Of a stretch of DNA of 64,000 nucleotides, positions 51,344-61,200 are shown piece after piece (within the stretch, counting starts at the first letter, position 1; every line of letters begins with the position of its first letter). The stretch covers positions 58,553 to 122,552 of the forward strand of contig NZ_JAAKZX010000005.1 of the NCBI RefSeq assembly GCF_011045025.1, in the 5' to 3' direction. This DNA is from Streptomyces ureilyticus (lineage in GTDB: Bacteria; Actinomycetota; Actinomycetes; Streptomycetales; Streptomycetaceae). Under the pieces are notes generated by a model. It was not told the DNA's origin and did not search any database. It saw only the letters and a program-made list of their open reading frames with translations. The position numbers and the translations under genes were made by a program.

Positions 51344-51355
51344 GCAATCGATTGC
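51344..51355. promoter_or_regulatory. LacI-type operator
   Basis: The perfect 12-bp palindrome GCAATCGATTGC, with the central CG and the TTGC/GCAA arms usual for LacI-family sites, lies between the divergent lacI and importer genes, 73 bp before the importer start. A GATTG at about 51327-51331 offers a further partial site. Confidence 0.7.
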
Positions 51356-51427
51356 ATAACCAGTATCGCACGCCGTCCCGGCGACAACACAAGGCCTCGG
51401 CGGCATCTCGCAGAGAGGAGCGACCCC

Positions 51428-52489
51428 TTGTCGAGTCGCTCAGTGAAAACGCCTGCTTCCCGGCGCCGCCTGAAACGCCTGAGGGCGTTAGGCGTCATCG
51501 TTTCCGCCACCCTGCTGCTGGCCGGATGTTCCGGCGGCGGCAGCGACAACTCCTTCACGGTGGCGCTGATCGAGCCGGACATCGCCGCGGTTCCCTTGCT
51601 CGCGGCCGTCGACGCGGTCCGTGAGCAGGGATTCGATGTCAAGGTGGAGGAGGCCGCCGAGCCGGAACTCGCCATCGAGGGCCTCGTCCGCGGCGACTAC
51701 CAGTTCTCGGCGGAGGCGACGAGCCCGGCGCTGATCGCGATGTCCAAGGGTGCGCCGATCCGGATCGTCGCCGATGCCATCGGCAACCAATGGGCGGTCT
51801 ATGGCGCCCAGAACCGCGACAGCTGCGACCACTTGGACGGCCGCCCCTTCGGGATCTTCAGCGAGGGCTCCGTCGCGACGGCGATGGTCCGGCAGTGGGT
51901 CAGCGAGGACTGCCGTGCCGGCTCCGAACCCGAATACCTGACCATCGGCGGCTCCGACGCCCGCGCGCAGGCCCTGCTGTCCGGCCAGATCGACGCGACC
52001 GCCCTCGAAGTGACCGACGCCGTCACCCTGGAACGGGCCGGCGGAGGCAAGGGACTGCACCGGCTGGTGGACTTCAAGGAGGTCTTTCCCGGGCTGCACC
52101 CGCAGACCGTGTACGCGAACGAGGACTATCTCGGCGAACACCGCAAGCCCAGCCAGGCGTTCATCGACGCGCTCGTGGCCGAACACCGGAAGATCAACGC
52201 GGACCCCGGCTACCTCGTGTCCCTGCTGAAGAAGTACCTGCCGGACGCCTATGACGACGCGACGGCGAAGGTCACCAGTCGGCGGTACGTGGAGGCCGGG
52301 CTGTTCAATGCCGCGGGGCTGACTCCGCGGAGCGTCCAGCGGACGGTCGACTTCTTCTCGGACGCGGGAATCGTCAAGCGCATGCCGGCCGAGGACGTGG
52401 CGGATCTCAGCTTCATCGACCGCGCGGCGGCCGCACAGGAACCGGTCGCGCAGGAACCGGCCGCACAGGAACGGGGAGAAGGCTCATGA
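51428..52489 (+). CDS. NitT/TauT-type ABC transporter substrate-binding lipoprotein
   Basis: A 353-residue exported binding protein (NMT1/SsuA-like fold). The signal peptide ends at the lipobox LLLAGC. Then come FTVALIEPDIAAVPLLAAVD, VRGDYQFSAEATSPALIA and IRIVADAIGNQWAVYG. The end holds a short repeat, AQEPVAQEPAAQE. The TTG at 51428 has AGGAG 7 nt upstream, and the GTG at 51443 is an alternative start. It is the first gene of a four-gene importer operon with 4-8 bp overlaps. The family takes up sulfonates, pyrimidine precursors and aromatic acids. The substrate is unknown here. Confidence 0.88.
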   Translation: MSSRSVKTPASRRRLKRLRALGVIVSATLLLAGCSGGGSDNSFTVALIEPDIAAVPLLAAVDAVREQGFDVKVEEAAEPELAIEGLVRGDYQFSAEATSPALIAMSKGAPIRIVADAIGNQWAVYGAQNRDSCDHLDGRPFGIFSEGSVATAMVRQWVSEDCRAGSEPEYLTIGGSDARAQALLSGQIDATALEVTDAVTLERAGGGKGLHRLVDFKEVFPGLHPQTVYANEDYLGEHRKPSQAFIDALVAEHRKINADPGYLVSLLKKYLPDAYDDATAKVTSRRYVEAGLFNAAGLTPRSVQRTVDFFSDAGIVKRMPAEDVADLSFIDRAAAAQEPVAQEPAAQERGEGS

Positions 52490-53319
52490 CCGCTTCCGGT
52501 GTCTCCGCTGCGACGCGCCGCCCCGCAACCAGCCTGCTGCGTAAGGCAGTTCACGGCACCCTCCTCTACCAACTCCTCACCTTCGCCGTGTTCGCGACCG
52601 CCTGGGAGGTGTACGGGCGGTACTGGGGCGGCATCCTGCTGCCGCCCTTCTCCGACACGGCGGTGGCGACCGTCGAACTGCTCGGCGAGGCCGAGTTGTG
52701 GAAGGCGCTCTGGCTGAGCAACCAGGCGCTGGTCCTCGGCTTCCTCGCGTCCGTCGTACTCGGCGTACCGGCCGGCCTGCTGCTGGGGCGCTTCCGCACC
52801 GTCGAGCGCTACACCGACATCTACCTCAGCATTCTGCTCGTGACGCCGATGGCCGCCGTCATCCCACTCCTCGTGATGTCGGTGGGATTCGGGCTGCTGT
52901 CGCGGGTGATCCTGGTGACTCTCTTCTCGGTCGTCATGGTGATCGTCAACGCCCGTGCCGGCATACGACAGATCGACGCCTCGCTCATCGAAATGAGCCG
53001 CACCTACGGGGCGTCGGAAGCTCAGATCTGGCGGCGCATCCTCATACCCGGCGCCCTGCCCGCCATCATGACCGGCGTCCGGCTCGCACTCGGCCGTGCC
53101 GTCACCGGCATGGTCATCGTCGAACTGCTCATGGTGTCGGTCGGGTTCGGCGGCCTCATCCTCGAGTACCGCGCCCTCTTCGAGGCGCCCAAGCTGTACG
53201 CCACCATCGTCATCATTCTCGCCGAGGCCCTCGCGCTGATCGCCGCCGCCCGCTGGGTCGAGCGCAAAGCCACTCCGTGGGCGGCCCCCAGGAACTCCTC
53301 AAGGAGCACACGTGATTGA
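52486..53319 (+). CDS. NitT/TauT-type ABC permease (first)
   Basis: A 277-residue inner-membrane permease with six hydrophobic segments and the EAA-type loop (YGASEAQIWRRILIPGALPAI) that docks to the ATPase. A short cytoplasmic N-terminus precedes LLYQLLTFAVFATAWEVYG. It overlaps the binding-protein gene (ATGA) and the ATPase gene. It is different from the second permease, so the channel is a heterodimer. Confidence 0.9.
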   Translation: MTASGVSAATRRPATSLLRKAVHGTLLYQLLTFAVFATAWEVYGRYWGGILLPPFSDTAVATVELLGEAELWKALWLSNQALVLGFLASVVLGVPAGLLLGRFRTVERYTDIYLSILLVTPMAAVIPLLVMSVGFGLLSRVILVTLFSVVMVIVNARAGIRQIDASLIEMSRTYGASEAQIWRRILIPGALPAIMTGVRLALGRAVTGMVIVELLMVSVGFGGLILEYRALFEAPKLYATIVIILAEALALIAAARWVERKATPWAAPRNSSRSTRD

Positions 53320-54127
53320 GATCCGAGGCGTCACCAAGACCTTCACCGGGCGGGAGGGCAGCGAGGTCCATGCCCTCAAGGACGTCAACCTCACGGTCGG
53401 GGACAACGAGTTCCTCACCGTCCTGGGCCCGAGCGGATGCGGCAAGACCACCCTGTTGCGCGCGATCGCCGGACTCATCGACTGGGACGAGGGCGACATC
53501 GTCGTCGACGGAGAGCCCGTACGCCGCCCAGGTCCCGACCGGGCCATGGTCTTCCAGAACTTCGCGCTGCTGCCCTGGGCCACGGTGCTGGACAACGTCG
53601 CCTTCGGTCTCGAACTCCGGGGGGAGAGCCGCGCGGCCCGCCATGCTAAGGCCCGCGAGCTGATCGAACTGATCGGACTCGGCGGCTTCGAGTCGCGGCT
53701 GCCCGGCGAACTGTCCGGCGGCATGCAGCAGCGCGTCGGTCTGGCCCGAGCGCTGGCCGTGGAGCCGAACGTCCTGCTGATGGACGAGCCGTTCGGAGCT
53801 CTCGACGAGCAGACCCGGCGCATCCTCCAGGAGGAGTTGCTGTCCATCTGGGAACGCCGGCGGCTGACGGTCGTCTTCATCACCCACAGCATGGAGGAGG
53901 CCGTACTTCTCGGGGACCGGGTGGTCCTCATGAGCCCGCGCCCCGGCCGGATCGCCGAGATCGTCCCCATCGGCATCCCACGGCCCCGCTCCGCCGATGT
54001 CGGGGGCCTGGAGCAGTCGCCCGAGTTCACCGCGATCACCTCGCGGCTCTGGCAGAGTCTGCGCACCATGCACCCCGACCACCGCACAGCAGCCCGCGCC
54101 GCGGCCGCCCAGGAGGTGACCGGATGA
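53312..54127 (+). CDS. NitT/TauT-type ABC ATP-binding protein
   Basis: A 271-residue ATPase: Walker A GPSGCGKTTLL, Q-loop VFQNFALLPWATV, signature LSGGMQQRVGLARAL, Walker B VLLMDEPFGALD and the switch His in VFITHSMEEA. It powers uptake through the two neighbouring permeases. The GTG start overlaps the first permease gene by 8 bp, and its stop overlaps the second permease start. Confidence 0.93.
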   Translation: MIEIRGVTKTFTGREGSEVHALKDVNLTVGDNEFLTVLGPSGCGKTTLLRAIAGLIDWDEGDIVVDGEPVRRPGPDRAMVFQNFALLPWATVLDNVAFGLELRGESRAARHAKARELIELIGLGGFESRLPGELSGGMQQRVGLARALAVEPNVLLMDEPFGALDEQTRRILQEELLSIWERRRLTVVFITHSMEEAVLLGDRVVLMSPRPGRIAEIVPIGIPRPRSADVGGLEQSPEFTAITSRLWQSLRTMHPDHRTAARAAAAQEVTG

Positions 54128-54924
54128 CCGCCACGGCCCCCGCGGCCCGCACGAGCATACGAAGGAATGCGCGCGTCGCGGTGCCTCCGCCGCTGGTCGG
54201 GCTGCTGGCCGGGGCGATGGTCTGGGAGGTGGTCGCGCGGTCCGCCGACGCCGCCTTCCTCCCGCCGGCCGGCGCCGTCGTCGCCCGGCTGTGGGAGATG
54301 ACGGTGGACGGGCTGATCCTCAGCAGCCTGGCCTCCAGCCTCACCAACCTCGTCCTCGGGTTCGCGATCTCCCTGGTCCTGGGGCTGACACTCGGCGTGC
54401 TGATGGGTCGTTACCGCCCGGTGGACGCCGCGCTCGGCGTCTATATGTACGCACTGCTGACGGCTCCGTCCCTGGTGTTCGCCCCGGTCTTCTTCTCGCT
54501 GTTCGGCCCGGGCAGGGCTTCCATCGTGGCCGTCGTGGTCATGTACTCGCTCTTCATCATCGTGATCAGCACCGCTTCCGCCGTACGAGCGGTCCCCGAG
54601 CACCTCACCGAGATGGCCCACCTGTACGGGGCGAGCGAGCGGCAACTCCTGCTCAAGGTCGTCGTCCCCGCCGCCCTGCCGCTGGCCATGGCCGGCATCC
54701 GGCTCGGCGTCGGCCGCGCGGTCACTGGAATGATCAACGGCGAGATGTTCATCGCCGTCGTCGGCCTCGGCCGGGTCCTCACCCAGGCAGGCGGCCGCTT
54801 CGACAGCGAGACCGTCCTGGCCGTACTGCTCGCCGTCGTCCTGGTGGCCCTCGCCGCGGTCGGCCTCGTCCAATGGGCCGACCGCCGCGTCAACGGCTGG
54901 CTCCCGCGGACTGCGCGGGAGTGA
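54124..54924 (+). CDS. NitT/TauT-type ABC permease (second)
   Basis: A 266-residue permease with six membrane segments and the EAA loop YGASERQLLLKVVVPAALPLA. It is the final gene of the importer operon, with a 4-bp overlap with the ATPase gene. It pairs with the first permease. Confidence 0.9.
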   Translation: MTATAPAARTSIRRNARVAVPPPLVGLLAGAMVWEVVARSADAAFLPPAGAVVARLWEMTVDGLILSSLASSLTNLVLGFAISLVLGLTLGVLMGRYRPVDAALGVYMYALLTAPSLVFAPVFFSLFGPGRASIVAVVVMYSLFIIVISTASAVRAVPEHLTEMAHLYGASERQLLLKVVVPAALPLAMAGIRLGVGRAVTGMINGEMFIAVVGLGRVLTQAGGRFDSETVLAVLLAVVLVALAAVGLVQWADRRVNGWLPRTARE

Positions 54925-55186
54925 CAGCGCCGCAGACCAGACGAAGCGGCAACCTCCGGAGAATCGGTCCGGATGTCCGGGTCAGGAGCGGTCGGCCTGG
55001 TGCCTGTACATGCGCTCGGCCAGCGGGAGGGGCGTCTCGTCCAGTCCGGCGCCCGGCCCGCTCGCCATCCGTACGACGCTTGATGGTGCGGGAGCACGAA
55101 GCGCGCCTACGGCAGCGGGGTTTGCATGTGCCGTAGCGGCATGTGGTCGAGTAGGCGGCGAGCACGAGATTGAGAGGTTCCCGCGC

Positions 55187-56044
55187 ATGCCCCTTCCTGC
55201 GATTCCCCGCCGGGTCAAGATCGGCGATGCCGCCGCGTTCGCCGGGACCACACCCCGCGCCATCCGCCACTACCACGCCATCGGGCTCCTCGCCGAACCG
55301 GAACGCGGCAGCGACGATCGCCGCCACTACGGATACGACGACATGATCCGCCTGCTGTGGATCCGCAAGATGGCTGATGCGGGTATCTCCCTGGACGAGA
55401 TCCGGGCCGGCTTTGAGGGCGCCACCGGCATCGAACAGTCCCTGGCCCGGCTGGAGGAGTCCCTCGTCTCCAAGGCGGCCGCCATCGAAGCCCAGCGGGC
55501 CGCCGTGCACCGCCTCCGCGAGGTGGGCAGCCCCCTGGGCCTGCTCTCACCGCTGGTCAGTGGCCGCCTGCATGATCTGATGCCCGAGGCCCTGCGTCCG
55601 GCCGATCTCGATACCCTTCTGGTCACGGAGCGTATCTTCGGCTCCCTGGGCGCCGCCGTCCAGGCCAACCGGTTCATCGTCCTGGCCACCCACCCCGAGC
55701 TGCGGGCCGAGGAAGACCGCCTGGCCGAGGCCGAGGCGGCCTTGGACGACACCATGTCCCCCGACGACCCCCGCATCGAAGACCTGGCTGCCCAGCGGTG
55801 TGCTCACGAGACCGCCTTGGGAGCCGCCATCGACAGATCCGGCCTGGACGAGGCCCTCGACGGCCTCCTGGACCAGGAGGACGAGCACGCCGGCGAGGAG
55901 GAAGGCGAGGCGAGGATGAGCGCGATGGAGGCCATCGGCAAGATGCCGTACGACTTCTCCCCGGCCCGCGTCCGGTACGAGGAACGTGTCATCGAACTGC
56001 TTCACTCGGCCGATCAGGAAGGCGACACCCCACGGACCTGCTGA
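55187..56044 (+). CDS. MerR-family transcriptional regulator
   Basis: A 285-residue regulator with a winged helix at residues 8-75 (VKIGDAAAFAGTTPRAIRHY, YGYDDMIRLLWIRKMADAGI, SLDEIRAGFEG). A long helical C-terminal part of about 200 residues is richer in Glu/Asp near its end and has no visible metal or drug-binding motif. GAGAGG lies 9 nt before the ATG at 55187. The 262-bp gap upstream holds its promoter, but I see no clear dyad. Neighbours give no firm hint of its target. Confidence 0.88.
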   Translation: MPLPAIPRRVKIGDAAAFAGTTPRAIRHYHAIGLLAEPERGSDDRRHYGYDDMIRLLWIRKMADAGISLDEIRAGFEGATGIEQSLARLEESLVSKAAAIEAQRAAVHRLREVGSPLGLLSPLVSGRLHDLMPEALRPADLDTLLVTERIFGSLGAAVQANRFIVLATHPELRAEEDRLAEAEAALDDTMSPDDPRIEDLAAQRCAHETALGAAIDRSGLDEALDGLLDQEDEHAGEEEGEARMSAMEAIGKMPYDFSPARVRYEERVIELLHSADQEGDTPRTC

Positions 56045-56188
56045 CTGGCATCGGCGCTCGCGGCGAGCCCGACAACCAGCGCCGCACCGGGTAGGCCGAC
56101 CCGGCCCGGCCGCACCCACGACCAGCGATTTTCAGGTTGTCGGAGGCTCGCTGCTCGTCGGTCGGCAGGCGCCTGCGCCCGCTCGTGG

Positions 56189-57040
56189 TCACCGAGGCTG
56201 GTAGGCGGTGGCCAGCACGGAGACGGTGACCTGATCGGGCAGGAGGCCGTCATCGTTCAGGTCTGCACGGCTCACGTGGTGTGCACTCGGCGTCATCGCT
56301 ACCAGGTCCAGGGCATCCAGCCTGGTCAGGGTCGCGGGGTATTCCACCTGTTCGGTGACGGCGGCCTCGAAGAAAGGGCCCAGCGTCCGGTGCAGGCGCT
56401 GTTCCTTGGCCGGGTCGATCGTGACCATCGCAGGCAACCTGCCGCGCAGCTCGGCCAGGTGCAGCCCGGTGGGACGGATCACGATCAACCGTCCGGTCGG
56501 GCGCAGCACCCGGTGGAACTCGGCCGGGTTGCGCGGGGCGAACACGTCCAGCACGACATCGGCCACCCCGTCGGCCAGCGGGAAGGGACGGAAGACGTCC
56601 CAGGCCACCGCAGCGGCTCGTTCATGGGCTCGGGCTGCCGAGCGCAGCGCGCGTACCGATGTGTCCAGGCCCAGACCACGGGCGCCGGGCAACTGGTCGA
56701 GTACGCCGGCCAGGTAGTAGCCCGTGCCGCACCCCACGTCCACAACCGTGGCCCGCTCAGACACGGCGTCGGCCGCCAGGCGGGCCCCGACTTGGCGGAT
56801 GGGCGCGTAGGTGCCGGTGGACAAGAATCGGACCCGGGCCCGGACCATAGCCGCGTCGTCGCCACTGATGGCGCGGGTGCCCGTCAGCAGGCCGGCGTAG
56901 CCGTGGCGGGCGATGTCGAAGGCGTGGCCCGCCGGGCAGCGCAGTGCGCCGTGGTCGGGGTGCAGGCGGCGCGTGCGGCACGTTGGGCAGCGCAGCAGGT
57001 CGAGGGACAGTTCGAGGGCAGGGGGAAGCGGCACGGGCAC
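56189..57040 (-). CDS. 23S rRNA (guanine-N1)-methyltransferase, RlmA/TlrB type
   Basis: A 283-residue SAM-dependent methyltransferase. The N-terminal zinc finger (C18, C21, C35, H39: LRCPTCRTRRLHPDHG, ALRCPAGHAFDIARHGYAGL) and SGDDAAMVRARVRFLSTG are RlmA hallmarks. The SAM motif VVDVGCGTGYYLAGVL lies near residue 100. RlmA methylates G745 and its Streptomyces relative TlrB methylates G748 of helix 35, the latter giving tylosin resistance with a partner methylase. A leader with a nine-codon frame and a hairpin lies upstream. The Vat-like acetyltransferase gene lies 379 bp upstream on the same strand. Drug resistance is inferred. Confidence 0.88.
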   Translation of the reverse strand: MPVPLPPALELSLDLLRCPTCRTRRLHPDHGALRCPAGHAFDIARHGYAGLLTGTRAISGDDAAMVRARVRFLSTGTYAPIRQVGARLAADAVSERATVVDVGCGTGYYLAGVLDQLPGARGLGLDTSVRALRSAARAHERAAAVAWDVFRPFPLADGVADVVLDVFAPRNPAEFHRVLRPTGRLIVIRPTGLHLAELRGRLPAMVTIDPAKEQRLHRTLGPFFEAAVTEQVEYPATLTRLDALDLVAMTPSAHHVSRADLNDDGLLPDQVTVSVLATAYQPR

Positions 57041-57160
57041 GAGGCACTCCTGGCAAGGGTGAAGGGAAGAGACCGTGCCTGCACGCGCGCTCAGAGCGTC
57101 ACTGCCTCAGGAAGCAACGGGCAGCGCCGGGAACGTGGTTCACGCAGCAGGCACACCAAG

Positions 57161-57188
57161 GAGGGCGACGCCGTCCGGCATCGCCCTC
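57161..57188 (-). terminator. Attenuator-like hairpin in the leader of the rRNA methyltransferase gene
   Basis: GAGGGCGA (57161-57168) pairs perfectly with TCGCCCTC (57181-57188), with inner CCG/CGG pairing across a mismatch. On the minus strand it lies after the nine-codon frame and 120 bp before the methyltransferase start, so it could halt or expose the downstream gene. Confidence 0.5.
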
Positions 57189-57200
57189 AACGCCTTCCGA

Positions 57201-57230
57201 TCACAGGAAGCAGCAGTGCGGGGTGCTCAT
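57201..57230 (-). CDS. Possible nine-residue leader peptide
   Basis: ATG at 57230-57228 to TGA at 57203-57201 encodes MSTPHCCFL. It is followed within 12 nt by the hairpin at 57188-57161 and then by the rRNA methyltransferase gene. Macrolide-resistance genes are often controlled by ribosome stalling on such peptides. The ribosome binding site is weak, so this is a hypothesis. Confidence 0.3.
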   Translation of the reverse strand: MSTPHCCFL

Positions 57231-57419
57231 GAATGCCACACCATGAGTCTACGGGCATCGGTGAACGCCCGTATGTCCAGCCGAAGTTGAGAGTCACGGC
57301 ATTGGGCCCAGCCCGCCTCCCGGGCTGCCGGGCTGCCGGGCACTGCAATCACCACGGCGTCTGTACGGAGGTGTCCGGCGGCGGTGCCAAGTCGTCCACG
57401 CCGGCAACTCCCGTACTGC

Positions 57420-58070
57420 TCACATGCGACGGGCCTCCGGGACGGCGGCTTCAAGGCCGGCGATGGTGCCCGACATGATCGTCCGCACGTGCTCGGTGAT
57501 GTGCTCCGCGGGCCAGTCCCACCAGGCCACCGCCAGCAGCCGGGCGACGTCCTTGTCGCTGTACCGGGTGCGGATGAGACGGGCCGGGTTGCCGCCGACG
57601 ATCCCGTAGTCGGGCACATCTGTGGTGACCACGGCGCCGGAGCCGATGATCGCGCCGTGTCCGATCCGCACGCCGGGCATCACCGTCGTGCCGTAGCCGA
57701 ACCAGACGTCGTTGCCGACGACGGTGTCCCCCCGATTCGGCAGGCCGGTGAGCAGGTCGAAATGCTCGGACCACGAGCCGCCCATGGTGGGGAAGGGGAA
57801 GGTCGAGGGGCCGTCCATGCGGTGGTTGGCGCCGTTCATGATGAACCGCACTCCGGTCCCCAGCGCGCAGAACTTGCCGATGACCAGTTTCTCCGGTCCG
57901 TAGTGATAGAGCACGTTGCGCGTCTCGAACGCCGTCGGGTCCTCCGGGTCGTCGTAGTAGGAGTACTCCCCGACCTCGATCAACGGGGACTTCACCAGCG
58001 GCTTGAGCAGCACCACCCGCGGCTGCTCAGGCATCGGATCGAGCACCGTCGGGTCGGCAGGCACAGGCAT
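57420..58070 (-). CDS. Vat/CatB-type xenobiotic O-acetyltransferase (hexapeptide repeat)
   Basis: A 216-residue left-handed beta-helix acetyltransferase. The N-terminal LLKPLVKSPLIEVGEYSYYD, YHYGPEKLVIGKFCALG, NGANHRMDGPSTFPF (catalytic His at H83, in line with His82 of VatD) and the hexapeptide coil VGNDVWFGYGTTVMPGVRIG are those of streptogramin A acetyltransferases and CatB enzymes. It moves acetyl from acetyl-CoA to a drug hydroxyl. The ATG at 58070 has AAGGAA 9 nt upstream. It is on the same strand as the RlmA/TlrB-type gene. The actual acceptor is not proven. Confidence 0.87.
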   Translation of the reverse strand: MPVPADPTVLDPMPEQPRVVLLKPLVKSPLIEVGEYSYYDDPEDPTAFETRNVLYHYGPEKLVIGKFCALGTGVRFIMNGANHRMDGPSTFPFPTMGGSWSEHFDLLTGLPNRGDTVVGNDVWFGYGTTVMPGVRIGHGAIIGSGAVVTTDVPDYGIVGGNPARLIRTRYSDKDVARLLAVAWWDWPAEHITEHVRTIMSGTIAGLEAAVPEARRM

Positions 58071-58293
58071 GGCGAGCGATTCCTTATGGGTTGCGGACGT
58101 ATCCGGTCCCATGATCGCGGTACTGCGGCGGCCAGAACACCGAATTACCACCTGCAAGATGTCGCCGGGGAAGCCGCAGCGGCGGCAAGCGAAGTCGAGG
58201 TGGGGCATGCCTCACCCTGGCCGGCGAACTGATCGCCGGTGATGTCCAGTGCGCCGCCCGTGACTGTCAGTGGCGCGTGTCAGGATCTTCCGT

Positions 58294-61200
58294 ATGACCG
58301 TCACGCTGCCTCCAAAGCCCAACTCCCTTGTGCCGTACGTCGACTGGGTCCTCGTCCACGACGCGGGCGCCGAGCCGGCCGCGCGCGAGTTGATGGAGGT
58401 GGTCGAGTCGGGCCTGCTCCGGGCGTACGAGAAGCCGGGCCGGTTTCTGGAGGACATGACGTGGCGGGCAAGGCGGTTGCCCCCGGCGCACCTGCCACCG
58501 TTCTGGGACTCCCTCGCCCACCGCATGAGCCCGTCGTTCCCCAAGCAGGCGAGCCGCGCGTACGCCCTCGCACGGAAGGCCGAGCAGGACCACGCGCTGC
58601 CCGTGGACATGGACCGGCTCAGGGAGAACGCGCTGCTGTTCGCGCGGGCCGGTGCGCTGCCCGCCAAGGAGTTGACGACGCAGCAGCGCCGACTGGCGGC
58701 AACGCTGCCGCCGGAGCGGGCGCACCAGGAGCTCGTACGGCTGCTGGAGGCCTGGGCGGCCTCCCCCGGTGACCTCCCCGCCGACCTGGCCAAGCTGATC
58801 CGTGCCTCCGCCCGGGCCGCGGGACTGGGCACGGACGAGGAGGCCCGGCTGCTGGGCGTGGCGCTGCGCGGGGCACGCGGCAAGGCGGTGCCGAGCGCCT
58901 TGCTGGACGCGGCGGCGGTCGTACTGGCGGAGCATCCGCAGGGTGACGCGGTGAACGCGGTGCTGGTGGACCTGTTCCCGCCGACGCGGGCGGACGGCGC
59001 CCCCTGGGTGCGTCTGCTGCTGCGCTGCGGAGCGGCCGAGTCGGTGGCGGCGGGGCGCATCACCCCGGAGGGCGGGCTGCCCGCCTGGCTGAGCCGGTTC
59101 ACCCGGGAGTACGCGTACCAACAGGTTCCGTACGGTGGTATCTGCCGTCAGCCCATGCCGCCCGAGCTGTTCGAGCTGCTGGCGCTGTTCGCCCCGCGCC
59201 TGCGCGCGGCGGGCGAGCCGGTGCGGCTGCACGAGACCAAGTGGCGCCGCCACACCGATATCGATGCGGATCTGCTGGACGCCTGCCTGGCCGAGGGCAT
59301 CGAGGTGCACGACCCGGGTGAGACGGTCCTGCTGCGGTTCTGGGGCGACGACTCGCGCCGCGATCTGAAGGCGGTGGCCGCGCATCCGGTGTTCGGCCGC
59401 CGTTTGGAGGGCACGGTTCATGAGGGCCTGCACAGGCCGCATTGGGGCCAAGGTGGAGGCGGTACGGCGATCACCCGGCTGCCGGACAACGAGGGCATCG
59501 CCGCCGAAGTCCTGACCCGGATCAACAACCTGCTCGACGCGCTGCGCGGCGGCGGGCTCGGCGCCGCGCACGAGGCGGTCGACGAGCTCGCCACCCTCCT
59601 CGACCGACCCACCGCCACCGCGCTGGACGGCATCGAGGAGGCCCTCGCCTCCCTCGACCTGACCGGCCCGTTGACTCGCGCACTGCGGGCCGGGCTGCCG
59701 GAGGAGCTGTCCTGGCCCGCGCTGGAGGACGCCCTCACCGAGCTGCCCCTCGCCGAGATCACGGCCGTGACCTGCACCTGGCCCGTGCTGACGCTGTACT
59801 CCCGTGACCGGGCCATCGCCGTCGACCACGCCGGCCGGCGCGCCTCCTGCACCTTCCGCGTCCCGGACGACGCGACCCTGCACACCGTGCACTATGTGGG
59901 CGGGAAGTTCCTGGTCGGCTGGACGACGGACGCGAACCCCTACTGCAGTAACCACGCCTTCTGGGCAGACGCCCCCGACGAGGTCTTCGAGCCGGAGAAC
60001 GTCATCGGAATGGTGCCGTACGGCGGCTCCATCGACGGTGCCCTCGGCTTCCAGTTCGAGACCGCCGACGGTGACGGCCGGCACGACGGCGAGCGGGTGC
60101 TGCGCCCCGGCGGCCGCGAGGGCATCGACGACCACGAACTGCAGATGTCGGACGGCAAGCGGGTGTGGAGTGCGAGGGTGTACGGGGACGGCTGGGCCCG
60201 CCTCGACCCGGCCACCGGCGCCCGCACCGAGGACACCACCCTGCCGGACTTCCCCGGCACAGGCACCCTGCCCCCGGGCACGGCGGTCTTCAAGGAAACC
60301 CTCTCCCTGGCCCCCATGCCGCCGGGTGCCCCCGAGTCGCCGCTGGGACAGGCCGGTTCCCTGGTCGGCTTCCGGGTGCTGTTCCGTACGAAGTACCGGA
60401 ACAACGCACCCGACCGCTTCGTCCTGGAGGGAATCGACGGGCGCGAGGCGACCTACCGGGTCTCCCGGCAGGGCCAGGACCCGTGGGGCATCCTGCGACT
60501 GCCCGAGGGCGGCGAGGACGGCGTACTGGCGGAGCAGATCAACGTCCGGTGCGTCGCGGTCGAAGACGGTTCGCTGCTGTGGGAGGTGCGCAGTTTCCCG
60601 GACCCCAAGCGCCCGCGGCACAAGCCGTCGGCCACCGCCGGACCCATGCCGTTCCCCCCGCCCGCGTACTGGCACTTCCTCGTCCCCCGGGACCCGGCGG
60701 CCTCGGCGGCGCTACGTACGGTCGCCGACGAGACCGTACGCAGTCTCCTCGACTCCTCAGCCGGCCTCACCGACGTACTGCCGGAGCTGATACCGGAGTT
60801 GACGGACTCTGACCTCCGTGAGGGCGTGCTGCGCGCGGTCGGACTGGCCGCCGACGTGCGGCGTCGCCGTGAGGAGCTCTCCCGGCGCGTGAGCATCATG
60901 CGGTCCGGACCCGCGGTCACGCTGAAGGACCCCGCACCGGACACGGAGTTGACCATCGCACTGCGTGGCCTGCGGGACGAACCCGGGCACTACAAGGCCC
61001 CCAGGCCGCAGCCGCGGCCCGCCATGCTCACCGCCCTGGCCGCCGACGGCCGCCATCTGCGCGGCGAGATCGACGACGAGACCCGCCGACTCGCGCCTCC
61101 GGCCCGGCCCATCGACTGGACCGTGCTGCTCGGCTCGATCGACGCGGTGGCATGGCGAGCGCTCGTGTCCACGACCGCCGATTCCGAACGGTCCTGTCTG

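Noticed and set aside
57250..57273. 7-bp hairpin TACGGGC/GCCCGTA as terminator of the acetyltransferase gene
   Set aside because: The stem is short with a 10-nt loop and lies about 150 bp past the stop. It is too weak to call.
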